DNA of 64,000 nt from Acheta domesticus (lineage: Eukaryota > Arthropoda > Insecta > Orthoptera > Gryllidae): contig JAHLJT010009419.1 in the NCBI GenBank assembly GCA_031308135.1, positions 179,770,739-179,834,738 on the forward strand, read 5' to 3'. Position 1 is the stretch's first letter. Every line of letters starts with the position of its first letter. A model generated the notes under the pieces. That model did not search any database and was not told the DNA's origin. It worked only from the letters and a program-made list of their open reading frames with translations. Made by a program: the position numbers and the translations under genes. Below, piece after piece: positions 11,380 through 22,949 of this stretch.

Positions 11380-12700
11380 CCCTCCACAGTCATCTGGCGT
11401 TTTGCATTTCAATTTTCTGCATTCTCCATTTCGGCAGATCTAACTCCGTCCCATACCACTTAGTCATAGACATTTTTGATTTTCTTATTTCCTTCTCAGC
11501 TTGTATACATCCGAACGTCTGATTTCTTGTTTTTTATCACATTTTCCTCTCCGCCGTCCTTTTGCTTCTTTGCCACTCTCCAACTTCCTATTCGTTTTGT
11601 AATATTCTGCATATACGAGAGTCTTACTTGTATCGCCAAGCACCTGTTGTTTTCTGCGTTTTCTTTTCTTTCTCCTGTTCTCCCCACTCTATCGTATCTT
11701 ATCCACTTCCTTATCTACCTCTTCATTCTCCAATATACTCCAGTTTAAATTTTCAAGTAGTACATGGTAACTTCGACGTCGTCTCGAATAAAGATCATTA
11801 ATCACCTCTACAGGGAAACAACTACGTATGACAAAATATATCTAATATCATTTAATAAACCGCATTACCTATTTCCAGCTCATGAAACCTGTTAACTCAA
11901 AATACGTTAGATCTTTTTTCACATTTTGAGATAAAATATTTTCCAGCCTAAAAATAGCATGCCCGCAATCCATGCAACATTAACAATTCCAACTCTAAGC
12001 GTCAGCTACACTGATAAAAGCTTTAATTCTGCACATGACGTTAACTTCGAAAATCATTAACATTTCTGAACATTCTTTAATCTACTTGTATGATTAGTTC
12101 GCAGTTAGTGTGGTACAAAAATATATGCATATGGACTGATTTTTTTTTGTTTGCATTTGCTCCACTAAGCTGCATCTCTGTGATAAACTGCTCTTCCGAA
12201 AAACACTTTTTAATGTTGACACGTAAATGATTCTTATAAGTAGTTATAACGAATCTTCGATATGTAAATATTTAAAGATTTTATTATAGATTTCAGCAAG
12301 CCAAAGAACTCGAAAAAGAGAGTCACTTACGTACGTTTTGTCTACGAATTTGGATATCTAATCAGTGTTTTTCTTGACTCAAAGCACTATAATAGATGTG
12401 GTCAAAAGAAAATTGTTTTCCCAAATCATTTCATTCTGTGTTGCTTTTTTTTGTTTTGTGTTTTCGTAGTAAATTGCTGTTTTGTTTTGCTGCGTTCCTG
12501 GCGTCTCAAGGCCAACAGAGAAAAAGAATTATGTAAGTTAATTACTCTTTTTTGCGTTGTTTAACTTGCTGAAACTAAGAAAATTTGCTTAACAATTATT
12601 TCATTTTTTGTGCTATGATGTGCTTACTTTGTACATCGCGTTCAATGAGAAATGTGTGCTTTGGCGTCATCGGGCCCACTGTGTCGCACTGGTCGCCGTC
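11380..12700. other. Intergenic DNA, nothing recognised
   Basis: AT-rich with a pyrimidine-rich stretch at 11476-11740, which explains the short hydrophobic plus-strand frames there. No RNA gene, element end or exon was recognised. Confidence 0.4.
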
Positions 12701-12726
12701 AGCTGCTCGGATGAGGCAGTGCTGTG

Positions 12727-12835
12727 TGGGCGGGGCGGGGCGGGGAGGGGCCGGGGCGGGGCGGGGCAGGGAGGGGCCGGGGCGGAGCCGGGGCGGGGCG
12801 GGGAAGGGGCCGGGGCCGGGGCGGGGCGGGGCGGG
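12727..12835 (+). repeat. G-rich minisatellite with quadruplex potential
   Basis: Irregular tandem ggggc and gggcc units form many runs of three or more guanines over about 110 bp. Long Pro/Ala- or Gly/Arg-rich frames on both strands come from this composition and are not genes. A related tract lies at 28231-28290. Confidence 0.85.
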
Positions 12836-13029
12836 ACTGAGCGCGGGCGAGACGCTGAACGCGCGTTTGGGCAACCACTGCCGCACCTGCCGCCATCGTT
12901 TGCGAGTTTCGCTTTCCCACTTTTGACACATCGCAAACATGAGCTTGCAATGGCGTTTTTTTTAAAAAAAAATTATTACTTTTTTTATTTTTTACTGGTG
13001 CATAATTGCTCAGATACTGGTGCGTTTGC

Positions 13030-13245
13030 ACGTAATCGCGAGTCCGCTTCCTGGCATCGTTGACCGGGAGATTGAAAGTTCGAGTTTCCGACGGATTTTC
13101 AGGCACTAGCAAAGGAGGTGAGTGAGTTCTAGAAGCCGATTGTTCTGATCAATCGTTTCCGTGAAATCCTCCCATTCATTCGTAGCGCGTATAGAAGGCC
13201 TCAAACAACGGGCTACGAACCGCACGCGATCCTTCGTTACCTATT
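13030..13245 (+). mobile_element. S1 SINE, 3'-truncated copy
   Basis: A B-box-like gttcgagtttccgacgg (13078-13094) is followed by attttcaggcactagc and then a body that parallels other S1 copies: ctgatcaatcgtttccgtga, cctcaaacaacgggct, accgcacgcgatccttc. The copy ends before the ggggcggtgcc region. Confidence 0.6.
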
Positions 13246-13614
13246 ATTTTTTATTCTGTCCTTATGGTCGGATATGGCTGATGAACTGAATCCTCTGTGA
13301 TCTGGAGAACCTTCAATATATTCTGCAAGGACCTGGATGAAAGTCCAATTCCCAATTTGGACTTTAGCTCCATTGGAATAGGAAGAACAGGACAGGAATA
13401 CTGTTCCGAATTCGTTAGAGTCTGTAGTGTAAAGACTCCCTGAAATTTCGTGGGACGGGGGGTCCTTGGTTCTACCTTGATGTGAGTGTACTTGCAACAC
13501 CGTGTGCAAATGTTCGATGCAGCCATCGCCCAGTGGCTGGCCAAATACGCTTAATATATTTGTAAGCATTACGGACAAGGAAATCCGAGTAGGATTCCTA
13601 TTGTTCAACGTCAC
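13237..13614 (-). other. Unidentified overlapping ORFs
   Basis: Two overlapping minus-strand frames of 125 and 97 codons are open here. Neither shows a domain I recognise. The short duplicated phrase gcttaatatat (13549-13559 and again near 13633) suggests decayed repeat DNA. I do not call a gene. Confidence 0.25.
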
Positions 13615-13999
13615 CTACTGGGTGAGCTAATTTGCTTAATATATCGCAAGGTCCTAATATTGGCCCTTCTTCCGCTTTCATCTGCATGACCAGGAAATGC
13701 TTGTGAACAATGGGAATGGCATTCGCGGAGGCACTGAAGGCGACTGAGGTGATGTGGTTTGAACCTGTCAGTCGCTCAATATGAATGCCAGGCTACCGCG
13801 TTGAGCGCCGAATGATGAAGCATGAATATCTCTACCAGTCATTTCAAATGTTACCTTCAAACTTCATTTTTGTATTTTACTTCTTCTTTATTTTCAATTG
13901 TAAGGTTCCTTCCATTTTTGCATTTTTTGTATCAGTTTCTTTAAGTCCAGTTTTTTAATTAATATATTATCTTTTATCAAGTTTATTAAATAATGAGTA

Positions 14000-14135
14000 T
14001 TATTATTGTTGTTATTACTATTACCTCTACGCACAACTAAAGATATGATGGTTAAATAGATACTAGCACAACTAAAGATATTATCTACTGCTGGTTGCAA
14101 CCGGTTCCTTAACGAACAGATCCAATGTTTGTGGT
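14000..14135 (-). mobile_element. R4/Dong-type LINE, 3' terminal stub
   Basis: The phrases gcacaactaaagatat, aaataga...atctactgc and ggttgcaaccggttcctta match the 3' untranslated end of the R4/Dong-type elements at 31304-31400 and 29433-29530. A degenerate ATT tract (about 13998-14023) lies on the side where those elements carry their AAT tail. This is therefore an extremely 5'-truncated copy. Part of the unit (cacaactaaagatat) is duplicated within it. Confidence 0.65.
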
Positions 14136-14139
14136 TGCA

Positions 14140-14990
14140 TCCCGAAATCTAAAAATATGACTAATCCATTTTCTAGACAGGCAACGACATTGCGTGAGAG
14201 GAATTGTTTTGTAGCGTCATAAAAAAGAAGAAATGTTAAGATGCCTATTAAAATACGCGCGGTTGCAGACTCTTTTAACCAAGGCGTAGCAGCTCGAATC
14301 CTGTATGAAGCGATGTGTTGCTATTGATTGTGACGCTCGTAGTAGCCAAAGACAAAATATTACATATATCCGTCTAACCGTAAATCTTCATTCATCATTC
14401 ATCATTGACCAGGAAAACTCAATTATAACTTTACTTGACGCCAAAATCCCTATTACGTAGTGGTAGAAGAATATGATTCTCACCACAGGAGCATCAGGTA
14501 TGGTGCAGTAATCTTACACAGGAATGGTGTGTTGCCTTAATCTTCGTATATATTTTGCGACAAACACCGATAGTTGAATTATAATGGGTATTAAATGAAT
14601 GTTATTCCCAGTTTCAGATTTTTGCTCTTAAATGAATATCTTTTTATTTTTCTACGTTCTTGCAAGCCACGAAATTGCTTCTCTGAATTTTTAGGTTTGT
14701 TCTAGAGTACGCTAACAACCTGTTACACCTCTGAAACGGGAAGATAATATACTACTCGTACTTAATCGTTAGATCTTTTCTATGTACGTACGTGAGGTCT
14801 TGAACTCGATACGTTACTATGTTGTTTACGATGTATTGGGCCTGTGTTCTTCGCGAGTACATTTTACATTATATAACGTTTTTAATTACTCCTGTTAATT
14901 GTATGGAAATTATAAAATTTCCCTCTCAAAATACCCATTGCTAGTTTCACGATATTAATCACTCATACATTAATTTCTATCCTTAAGTGC
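14140..14990. other. Intergenic DNA, nothing recognised
   Basis: No coding or repeat feature could be supported in this AT-rich stretch. Confidence 0.4.
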
Positions 14991-14995
14991 TAATC

Positions 14996-14996
<1 letters not shown>

Positions 14997-15047
<51 letters not shown>
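14997..15047. repeat. (ATA)n microsatellite
   Basis: About 51 bp of perfect trinucleotide repeat. Similar AAT/ATT tracts flank the R4/Dong-type elements elsewhere, so this is a potential empty target of that family. Confidence 0.95.
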
Positions 15048-15582
15048 GTTCGTGTGGCTTTTTGTCGTTGATCTGAGATATATAACAAGTAACCTGCATA
15101 AATATTTTAAAGTATGATTGTCATAATATTTGTTTAAACATTACTATTCTCATCTCTCGCGAATCCGACACTCAGTATTCGGGATTCTCAGCACTCCAAC
15201 CCGCAGCCGACCTGTAGGTGCTCAAGCAGAAATGACGCTCACAACGAATTGTCTTGTGCAACAATGTGTTGTGAATTTAAAATGTGATATTACGCTATAC
15301 ATATTTGCAATTGCGACTTTCGTAGAGTATAGTATTGTAACAGGAAACACCTTACGCTAGACCTAATGCAGAAACTCCAAATTTTAGATACGTTGAACGG
15401 AGGGTCTTCTCAGTAAGCCGTTCCTGATGAGTACAATGTTGAAAGAGGAACAAATTTTCTGTATAAACGAATGTATAAGTTCAGTATCTTCGGATGTAAT
15501 AAGTTATATTTAAATCTAAATTAGATTTAAATTTATATTTAGATCTAAATTATGCAATTATAGGCCGGTAAGTCTTACGTCA

Positions 15583-16800
15583 GTGGTGTGCAAGCTTATG
15601 GAGCATCTAGTTGGGAGTTACATTAAGAAAGAATGGGAAATTAAAAAATGGCTCTACGATGGGCAACACGGGTTCAGGAGTGGTTATTCATGCGAAAGTC
15701 AGGTAGTCACGCTATTTCAGGATCTAGCAGATGAAATTGACGCGGGCGGGAGAGTAGATGCAGTAGTTATAGATTTTGCTAAAGCATTTGATGTCGTTCC
15801 ACACGATCGGCTTGTACAGAAATTAATGAATTCAGGCATAGATCCCAGGGTGGTGGCGTGGATTAGCGAGTTTCTGCGAGATAGAAAACAGAAAGTCCGA
15901 ATTGGACAAGAGTTATCTTCCGGGGCAAGCGTTACGTCAGGAATACCGCAGGGGAGTGTCATTGGACCCCTTCTATTTCTAGCTTTCGTCAATGATCTGC
16001 CGGCGCAATTAACCTCAAATGTTCGGCTATTTGCTGACGATTGCATAATATATCGTAGTATTAACTCGAAAAGAGATGAAGAAATACTGCAAAAGGATCT
16101 TGATGCGTTACATTACTGGGCGGAAAATAACGGAATGTCCATAAATAGCTCTAAAAGTAAATCCATCACTTTTGGCAGGGGTCATAATTACAGTGAAACA
16201 CATTACCGTTTAAATAATGACATTATTCCGAGAGTTTCCTCGTGCAAGTACCTAGGAATTCATTTCGATAGTAAATTAAGTTGGAAAAAACACGTAGATT
16301 TTGTTGTAGGGAAAGCCTGGCGATCTCTTCACTGTGTAATGCGCATCCTAAAAAAGAGTACGGCAAACGCGAGGGAAATTGCTTATTTATCTCTTGTTCG
16401 TCCAATAATGGAATATGGAACAATTTGTTGGAATCCGCACAAGATTATGCAGTGTAAACACTTGGAAAGGATTCAGCATAGGGCAGCTAAATTTACTTTC
16501 AGGGACAAGAAAACGGCAGGGTGGGATTCACTCAAAAACAGGCGATCAGTAGCAAGACTCTGCGCCTTGTATAAAGCTTATAATGGTCATCCAGCTTGGA
16601 AAGAAATTAATCGGCGGCTATGTATTCCTACATACATCAGTAGAGTGGATCACAGGCACAAAATAAATTTAAGACAGCAGAGAACGGATGTCGGGAAATT
16701 TTCTTTTACAAATCGAACGATTACGGAATGGAATAGATTGCCTGCAAAAACCTTTGAACCCTTTCCTCAAAGTGTTCAACAGTTTAGGAAATTAATTTAG
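15583..16800 (+). CDS. Reverse transcriptase, truncated LINE ORF2
   Basis: This is the C-terminal part of a non-LTR retrotransposon polyprotein that would copy element RNA at a nicked target. Visible RT blocks are HGFRSGYSCESQ (about residue 29), DFAKAFDVVPHDR with the first catalytic Asp (about 64), GIPQGSVIGPL (about 120), the catalytic FADD (150-153) and YLGIHFDSKLSW, then a thumb and C-terminal region. The listed first codon is an internal GTG. The frame is open further upstream to about 15550, where the copy is truncated. The endonuclease and ORF1 are missing, so it cannot act autonomously, yet the 405 codons have no stop or frameshift, which suggests a fairly recent insertion. Assignment to CR1/L2 rather than a neighbouring clade is tentative. 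Confidence 0.85.
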   Translation: MVCKLMEHLVGSYIKKEWEIKKWLYDGQHGFRSGYSCESQVVTLFQDLADEIDAGGRVDAVVIDFAKAFDVVPHDRLVQKLMNSGIDPRVVAWISEFLRDRKQKVRIGQELSSGASVTSGIPQGSVIGPLLFLAFVNDLPAQLTSNVRLFADDCIIYRSINSKRDEEILQKDLDALHYWAENNGMSINSSKSKSITFGRGHNYSETHYRLNNDIIPRVSSCKYLGIHFDSKLSWKKHVDFVVGKAWRSLHCVMRILKKSTANAREIAYLSLVRPIMEYGTICWNPHKIMQCKHLERIQHRAAKFTFRDKKTAGWDSLKNRRSVARLCALYKAYNGHPAWKEINRRLCIPTYISRVDHRHKINLRQQRTDVGKFSFTNRTITEWNRLPAKTFEPFPQSVQQFRKLI

Positions 16801-17090
16801 GGTATTCTTAAGTAAATGAGGGAGAATAGTGGGTTATATAGCGATGCATAAGTGTTCTATTGTGAAGTGAGGTGTAGTGCAGTGTATAGCAGAGAAATAA
16901 AGAAGGAAATGTTTTCAGGTCTTAGTGAAGTGAAGTGCAGTGAAGTGCAGTGTAATACTAATGCAGTGTGTGTGTGTGTGTGTGTGTGTTTTCTCTCTTA
17001 ATGTAATTTAATGTTTTATGAATCAGTCAGTTTTTAATATTATTATCATTATTTTACCATTATTATTACTACAATTAGTATATAATTTGC

Positions 17091-17104
17091 TTCTTCTTCT
17101 TCTT

Positions 17105-17167
<63 letters not shown>

Positions 17168-17174
17168 GTTGTTG

Positions 17175-17210
<36 letters not shown>
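17091..17210. repeat. Compound (CTT)n-(ATT)n-(GTT)n-(ATT)n microsatellite
   Basis: A perfect compound trinucleotide tract in the 3' UTR of the LINE. The Leu/Ile-repeat frame across it is an artefact. Confidence 0.95.
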
Positions 17211-17694
17211 GTGGTTTTGGAGTTCTATATTACAGAAAGGCTGTGTATATTTATGTTTTTGTAATTAGCTGCCACCGGGTTATGCCCCATTGCAGTTTAA
17301 ATAAATCTAATCTAATCTAATCTAAGTCTTAAAAACTCTATGTGTATAAATTAATTTCAAACCCTCTCAATAGTTCGTCACTTCGCTAATACGTCACCCA
17401 TACAATGTGCAAGGAATGCGAGAGTCTAGTGTACTTAATTATTTGTAAATGTTCGTATAATCCTTTGGTTCCCTTAAGGGACGAAAAAGTAGGGTCACCT
17501 TCCTAAATGGTTCGAGGAAATACCCTCCTTGCCTTCCCGACATTTCCTCGTCCCTTGTCCGTTTTGCCTCTCTCCAATTCCACACCCCACTCGTTCCTCG
17601 TAGATTTCCCTGTATTCCCTGTATCGTCCCTCCTCACTCTCTCCGGCCATTCGCCTTGCAAGTCCTTCCCGTCTCCTTCGTTTGCTTTCCCGCA

Positions 17695-17998
17695 TCATTG
17701 ACCGGCTAGTCCCAAACATCGAGTGGCAATGGCGGCCGGTTTTTGACACTAGCGAGATAGAAGAGTCGAATTCAATGACTGCCTCGAGGAGAATTGGAGC
17801 GCCCGGCTGCTCTGTAGTTTTCCGTGGTTTCTCCGATCGCCTCAAGGCGAGTAACGGAGCAACACCCAAAGAAACGGGACAAGGACCGCGAGCGACCTTT
17901 TTGTTCTTGATCCTTGTCTCCGTCCCTCCTCTCTCCTTACACACACATGCACTACACTGACGGGACTAATGACCTAACATGACGCGTCCGGAATCACC
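17695..17998 (+). mobile_element. S1 SINE, internally deleted copy
   Basis: A partial head is followed by the boundary gacactagcgagataga, the body (gtagttttccgtggtttctc) and then directly the 3' end phrase gacgggactaatgacc. The ggggcggtgcc segment present in full copies is skipped, so there is an internal deletion near 17935-17960. Confidence 0.65.
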
Positions 17999-18034
17999 AA
18001 ATATTCGCTCACTCCTCTCCTACGTGCCCTTCTG

Positions 18035-18440
18035 CCTGGAGGAGAGTTTTAGCGGCCGCCTGCTCTCATGGGTAGTTTTCCGTGGTTTCTCTGAATAACA
18101 CCAGGATTATGCCGGAGCTGTACTCTAACAAACGGGTCTTGGACCACGCGCGATCTTTCCTTTCTCTTCTTTGTCTCTCCCATTGCACACGCATCGACTT
18201 ACACTACCGCACATGCTGGGAGGCCGATCGGGAGCTTAGAGCTTCTCCCGACTGGGGCGGTGCCTCACTGGTGGGAAACACGTGGTTGGGGGGAATCCCC
18301 GTTATCCGACGGTAGGTCGGCGCCGGATCTTTCCATCCAGAGCGGAAGGTCACAACACTGTTCGCGATAAAACATGCACTACACTTACGGGACGAATAAC
18401 CAAGTTGACGCACCCGGAATCACTAATCAGTCAAAAAAAT
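18035..18440 (+). mobile_element. S1 SINE, body copy lacking head
   Basis: The copy starts at the ggagagttttagcggccgcc segment and has the body in order: gtagttttccgtggtttctc, acaaacgggtcttggaccac, actggggcggtgcctc, gacggtaggtcggcgccgga, and the 3' end cgggacgaataacc...cccggaatcacta. It lies just after another copy in the same orientation, either two insertions or a local duplication. Confidence 0.7.
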
Positions 18441-18489
18441 CCTACGTGCCCTTTATTCCTTCTCATCCCTCCACGTCCATCTTGGACCC

Positions 18490-18720
18490 CTTTCATCCTT
18501 CGTCGTCCAAGCCTATCTCCCGAGCGCCTCCTCTCCTTGGCCGCGGGCGCTCGATGGCCCTGGGCATTCCGGCGGGCGTGCGCGGAAGCGCCGCGGGGTC
18601 CGCTCGGGCGGGGCACGCGACCCCCTCCCGCTCCCCTCGGCCGCCTTGGCGCCGAAAGCGGTTGCGTGTGCTCGCAGCCGGATGCGTCGGCGTAAACTTC
18701 GCGGGCGGCCGGATGTTTGC
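18490..18720. other. CpG-rich island-like segment
   Basis: About 230 bp that is much richer in G, C and CpG than its surroundings. Several open frames overlap on both strands, and none shows a domain. It could be a promoter-proximal CpG island or an exon of an unseen gene. No splice-site arrangement was convincing. Confidence 0.35.
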
Positions 18721-18999
18721 TGCACCGTCGCACAGTGGGCTGAAACGAGCGGGAAAGCACGCCTTGGAAGAAAAAAGCAACCACAAAATCTTTGGTAAGG
18801 ACAAAACGAGTACGTATCTCGTCGGTTTGAGTGAAATTTACAAAGTCCAAAAGCCGTGTTTCGTGAGGAATCAACTTGATATAGTTTAATTTGTCTACTC
18901 AATACATTTTTCTAGTTAGGGGATAAAACCGGTTTTCTTTTATTCACACTTAAAAATGTAAAGTGCTTTTAATAAAAAATCGGGTTCAACGATTGATTT

Positions 19000-19700
19000 G
19001 CGGGATACATTTTCACTATCATTAAGTAAAAACGAAATTATCGATTATTTAGTACTCTTAAACTCCAGGGTTTCAGCATAACCACTCATATTTTGGGAAC
19101 ATTTTACATTACTTAATTTTCCAGTCTTTAAAAAACAGATTTTGTTAAGGAAAAATCTTCAATATTGTAGTTGTAGAAAGAAGAAAATTTGAACCTTTGT
19201 AATTTTAAAAAATAAGGATTTTCAACGAAAATGAGAGCTGCCCGATTTTCTTAAGCGATATTTACCCTCTCCTTGAACAAAATTTATTGAAAAATTTCGA
19301 ACCATTTTCAAGGAGATTTTGAAAACGTTGAGGTTTCATGTACAGGACCCCAATATCAAAATATGTGTTTCAAAATCAGAGGGCCTCGAGTTCATTTAAG
19401 TGGATCGGGGAACCAATTTTGGAGAAAATCGGCTAGGGTTTAGGCACCAGCTTTGACCATAGACGGACAGACAGATAGATAAACGAACGGACAAACAGAC
19501 AGTCAGTCGTTTTGCCGACAATCGATTTTCCGGTATCAATGTCCCCAAAACGTGGTTTCTCAAAACACGAAGTTTTAGAGGATATTATTTACTACATGAA
19601 AGAATAAGATTTATTCACTTTTTCGTTGCCAGGTCCCGGCAATAAGAGTTTTCTGTGGAAAATTTTCTATTTCTCGGAGTACGATTATAATACATTCTCT
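19000..19700 (-). mobile_element. Foldback-family copy, interior part, inverted
   Basis: Read on the minus strand, this region matches the interior of the large foldback elements. Plus-strand marks include ccaattttggagaaaatcgg (19412-19431), acagacagtcagtcg, ttgccgacaatcgattttcc, agaggatattattta and tcgttgccaggtcccgg. Pieces of the arms extend left to about 19000. Terminal repeats are not present, so the copy is partial. Confidence 0.55.
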
Positions 19701-19719
19701 TCCTTACAAACTAAGGGAG

Positions 19720-22700
19720 AGAAAGTAAAAAGAAAAGAAATTGTTAGCGTATAAGTAAAATATATATTCATGCAATTTCAATGGAAAGTATAAATTTCTT
19801 AAATATGCTGTAATCTTTTTTGTGACTCGAAGAGCGAAGCTGCCATTTTTACGAAAACATTGACAATTTAAAGATCTGCATTTTAAGTATAAGCAGCAGC
19901 GACAATCTGCTGCCGTGAAAATTACAGCATTCTCAAAATTTTTAAAATGTCAAAGGACCCTGTTATTACTCAATGGTAATTCAACAATTGTTACCATACT
20001 TCATCGAATTTTCAACAATTCTGAATGTTATTGAATGACTTTGGATTTTGGCTTAAGTGTAAAAACTAAAATTCATAGTTTCCAACATTCATAAGGACAG
20101 TTATACATATATACGTTCTCAGTAAAAAAAGGTTTGGGATATAATTAATATAAAAAAGTAATAATAAATATAATGAATTAATTAGAAATTCCTATTTGTC
20201 CATCAAACCACACGAAATTGATTATAAATAATATAATTAAATATAGAGATGGCACCAACTATTACCTCTGGTAAACTCCGACACCCTGAGACCAATGTCC
20301 ATGAAATTTGGTATTTCTACGTGTTTTTTTCACAGAGAAGGTTTATGTGCTGTTAAATCTGTTGTAACTCCACTTCATGGCGCTGTAGAACAAAACTAAA
20401 TATTTACGTCAAATGCAATCCGCAACACATTCGGTAGGATTACTGACTCTATATCGTTGAATATCTCCTAAATGATGCGTTCCATGGCCTTAAAAACTAA
20501 ATTTTGAGGCCGCAGGCCACAGACCTCTTTTGAGGCCGAATGTCTCAAAGAAACGTCTCTCACGCCGTAATCTACAGGATGAGTTTTCTTGAACATTCTA
20601 TTACATTTTTGCTGGTCTGGCGCTTCCCGATATTACCTCACCTGCTCACAGATGTGCAGAATCTGCAATTAAATGTGAATGAGAGTGACAGAGACAGACT
20701 GGGACAGGGTGAGAACAGACTGGGACAGAGGGAGGGAGAGAGAGAGACAGTGAGAGGGTGATTGGAGGGGAAAGAAAGAGATGAAGGGCAGAACAACGTC
20801 TGCCGGGTTTTCCTTATTTACATTAAAACCGCATTGTTTCTTTAGGTCACACTTCTGTGTTCCACATCACATTCCTTTAAGAGGACCCTGTGTGAAAGCG
20901 AAGGCGCGGGAGCCCACTGTGCGGAGGCGGTGCTGTTGTGGCTTCGGCATCACTCTGGGATTCCCTCAGCCCCTTCCCCCCTGCACCCTCTTGCCGCAGC
21001 CTGTGCAATTACTCGCGTGCGGCAGGCCATCCAACTGGTCCGGGGCCATTTACCGATTTGAGTGTGGTTCTGCGTTGTTATTTTGTTTTTCTGAACGTGA
21101 GTACAGCAAACGTTGAACTCGTCGGAACATTCGCAAGTCCATAAACCTTTTTGCGACATATGACTTCACAAAATTGCATACACCCCAGGAAATGTCACCA
21201 AACGTCAACTTTCAAGATGCACACTAAAACCGAGAAAGAGAATTCCAAATACATCGTTGCGGAATGTGGCATTGCGAGAGCGCACGAAATGACAGACCGG
21301 AGTAGTGACCCCTAAGAACCGGTTTTGGAAAATAATTCTTTCAAAGACCTGGAATGGCACTTATAAAGAGAGAAATAAGTTCATTTTTGTACCACATTAC
21401 AATTAAATTGAGTGTTTTGAAATAATCGTTAACATTTATTTCTTTTTCGTTAGTCATTCTTAATAATTGTACAAATCACATAAGCTAAGTACAGTTTAAA
21501 ATAGCAATGGACAATGCATAATTGTTTAATGCACAATAAAACAATTTCAACTTGACATCTGATAATTAAAAAGGCTTTTGTTGAAAAACAAGTAGTGATT
21601 GTAGTCGAAAGAAACGGTGCAGCACGACTCTTAAGTTCCAGCTCTATTTATTCTACGTCTTGTGTCACTAGGGGGATGGATTTGAATGATCCTATATCAT
21701 CGCCAAAAATGATCAATAAAATGCTAATTAAAATGTTTTTAAAATGTTCTAAAAGCAAAGAAAAATCGAATCGAAATCGAAGAAAATGCAAAAATAGTAA
21801 TGAAAATGGGACATTTCCTTTTGTGTTAACGTTAATTCATTGTCTATATTAAAAGGCTTTGTTCTAAAGTGAAAAGAAAAAAATGACATTTCATTCAATC
21901 CGCTCCCTAGTGATCCCATTCTCCCAGCGCAGTGTGTTGCTTCACCACTTTGCAAGGGAGAGTAATAGTGCAGTTTGCAACTGGTTTAGTCAGTAATCGT
22001 TGTTTATGGCATACTGTAAGTCAAATGGTGAACAGCGATTGCACCAAAACACGTTGACATACTTTTTATAAGTCATAAAAAGTATACAGCTGTAATATTC
22101 GAGTACATATTTAGTGTACGGAACTGCAGAACATTTCTTCGCTAACAACGTATTTCGCCAACAGTGTTAATGTATTCCGTATTTTCAACTCTAGTCTTTT
22201 AAACTAAGCTCTTCTAACCAAAATATTAAATTACGAGTACAATCATTAAACACACAATATGTTTTGCTTTGAAGTTTCCCTGTTTAGCAACAGACTAGAT
22301 ACTGATCTTTATCGGATGTAACTTCCTTGAAGGAGCAATTTATATCACCGCATGACAAGTCCTTAATCGCTGAGGAAACAAGAAGATAAGGAGCTGGAGA
22401 TAACTCAGTTCGCCCTCCAACAAAACCTCATTGCTGGCAATTTATTTCTGCAAACGATAAGCACCTGATATGTACAGTGAACGCTAGACTTCTCCAGTTC
22501 ATTGCAGGTGGAATATAAATATATATTTCCTTCAGAATCTCCTTTCTTGAATACGTTGTGATCGCCTTCAATAATTATAATGGTAAATATAGTAACGTAA
22601 TAAGATAATAGTATATTCAAATTACATCGTAATAAGAATAAATTCTGAAACAAAATGTATTAGATTTCAGTCATTGTACTGTGGTAAATCAATCTATTAC

Positions 22701-22900
22701 GAAAAGAAATAAGAAATAACTATTCTTCGTTTATAGTACTGAAATATGTCGTAAATGAACCGCAAACTCTAGTTACAGTACCAATACATTTAGTGTGACC
22801 AGATTCAGTTTTCACTCTTTTGAGATAAGATCATTAACTTCCAGCCACATCCCATTCAAAAAGTTACATTTTTGCCCCTTTTATACACGATGCGGGTTGA
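19720..22900. other. Intergenic DNA, mostly featureless
   Basis: AT-rich with a GC-richer patch at 20880-21060 and a purine-rich gacagagacagactggg patch near 20690-20760. Short overlapping frames have no recognisable domain. The segment 21665-21760 is a dispersed repeat shared with 49545-49620. Confidence 0.4.
21665..21760. repeat. Dispersed repeat shared with 49545-49620
   Basis: Shared words in the same order are a ggattt-gatgatc-like stretch, atcatcgccaaaaatgat (21697-21714 here) and an aatgct...aaagt/aaaat stretch. It is too short to classify. Confidence 0.5.
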
Positions 22901-22949
22901 CTATCTTCTAACACTCTCCTATCACTTATCTTGCGTGAACTGAGCTGTC

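Larger units (their letters stand above)
15550..17326 (+). mobile_element. 5'-truncated CR1/L2-like non-LTR retrotransposon
   Basis: The unit starts inside the RT domain (CNYRPVSLTS is encoded at 15553-15582), runs through an open frame to a stop at 16798-16800, and ends in a pentanucleotide tail (atcta)n at 17305-17325. Its 3' UTR holds gtgaagtgcagt repeats, a (TG)n tract and a CTT/ATT tract. 5' truncation is typical of LINE insertions. No target-site duplication could be defined, because the 5' side is low-complexity AT sequence. Confidence 0.8.

Noticed and set aside
12585..13112. Long Pro/Ala- and Gly/Arg-rich ORFs on both strands
   Set aside because: They arise from a G-rich tandem tract in which stops are rare in every frame. 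No splice sites or domains support them.
17018..17320. 100-codon Leu/Ile-rich membrane-like ORF
   Set aside because: It is a translated CTT/ATT microsatellite in a LINE 3' UTR.
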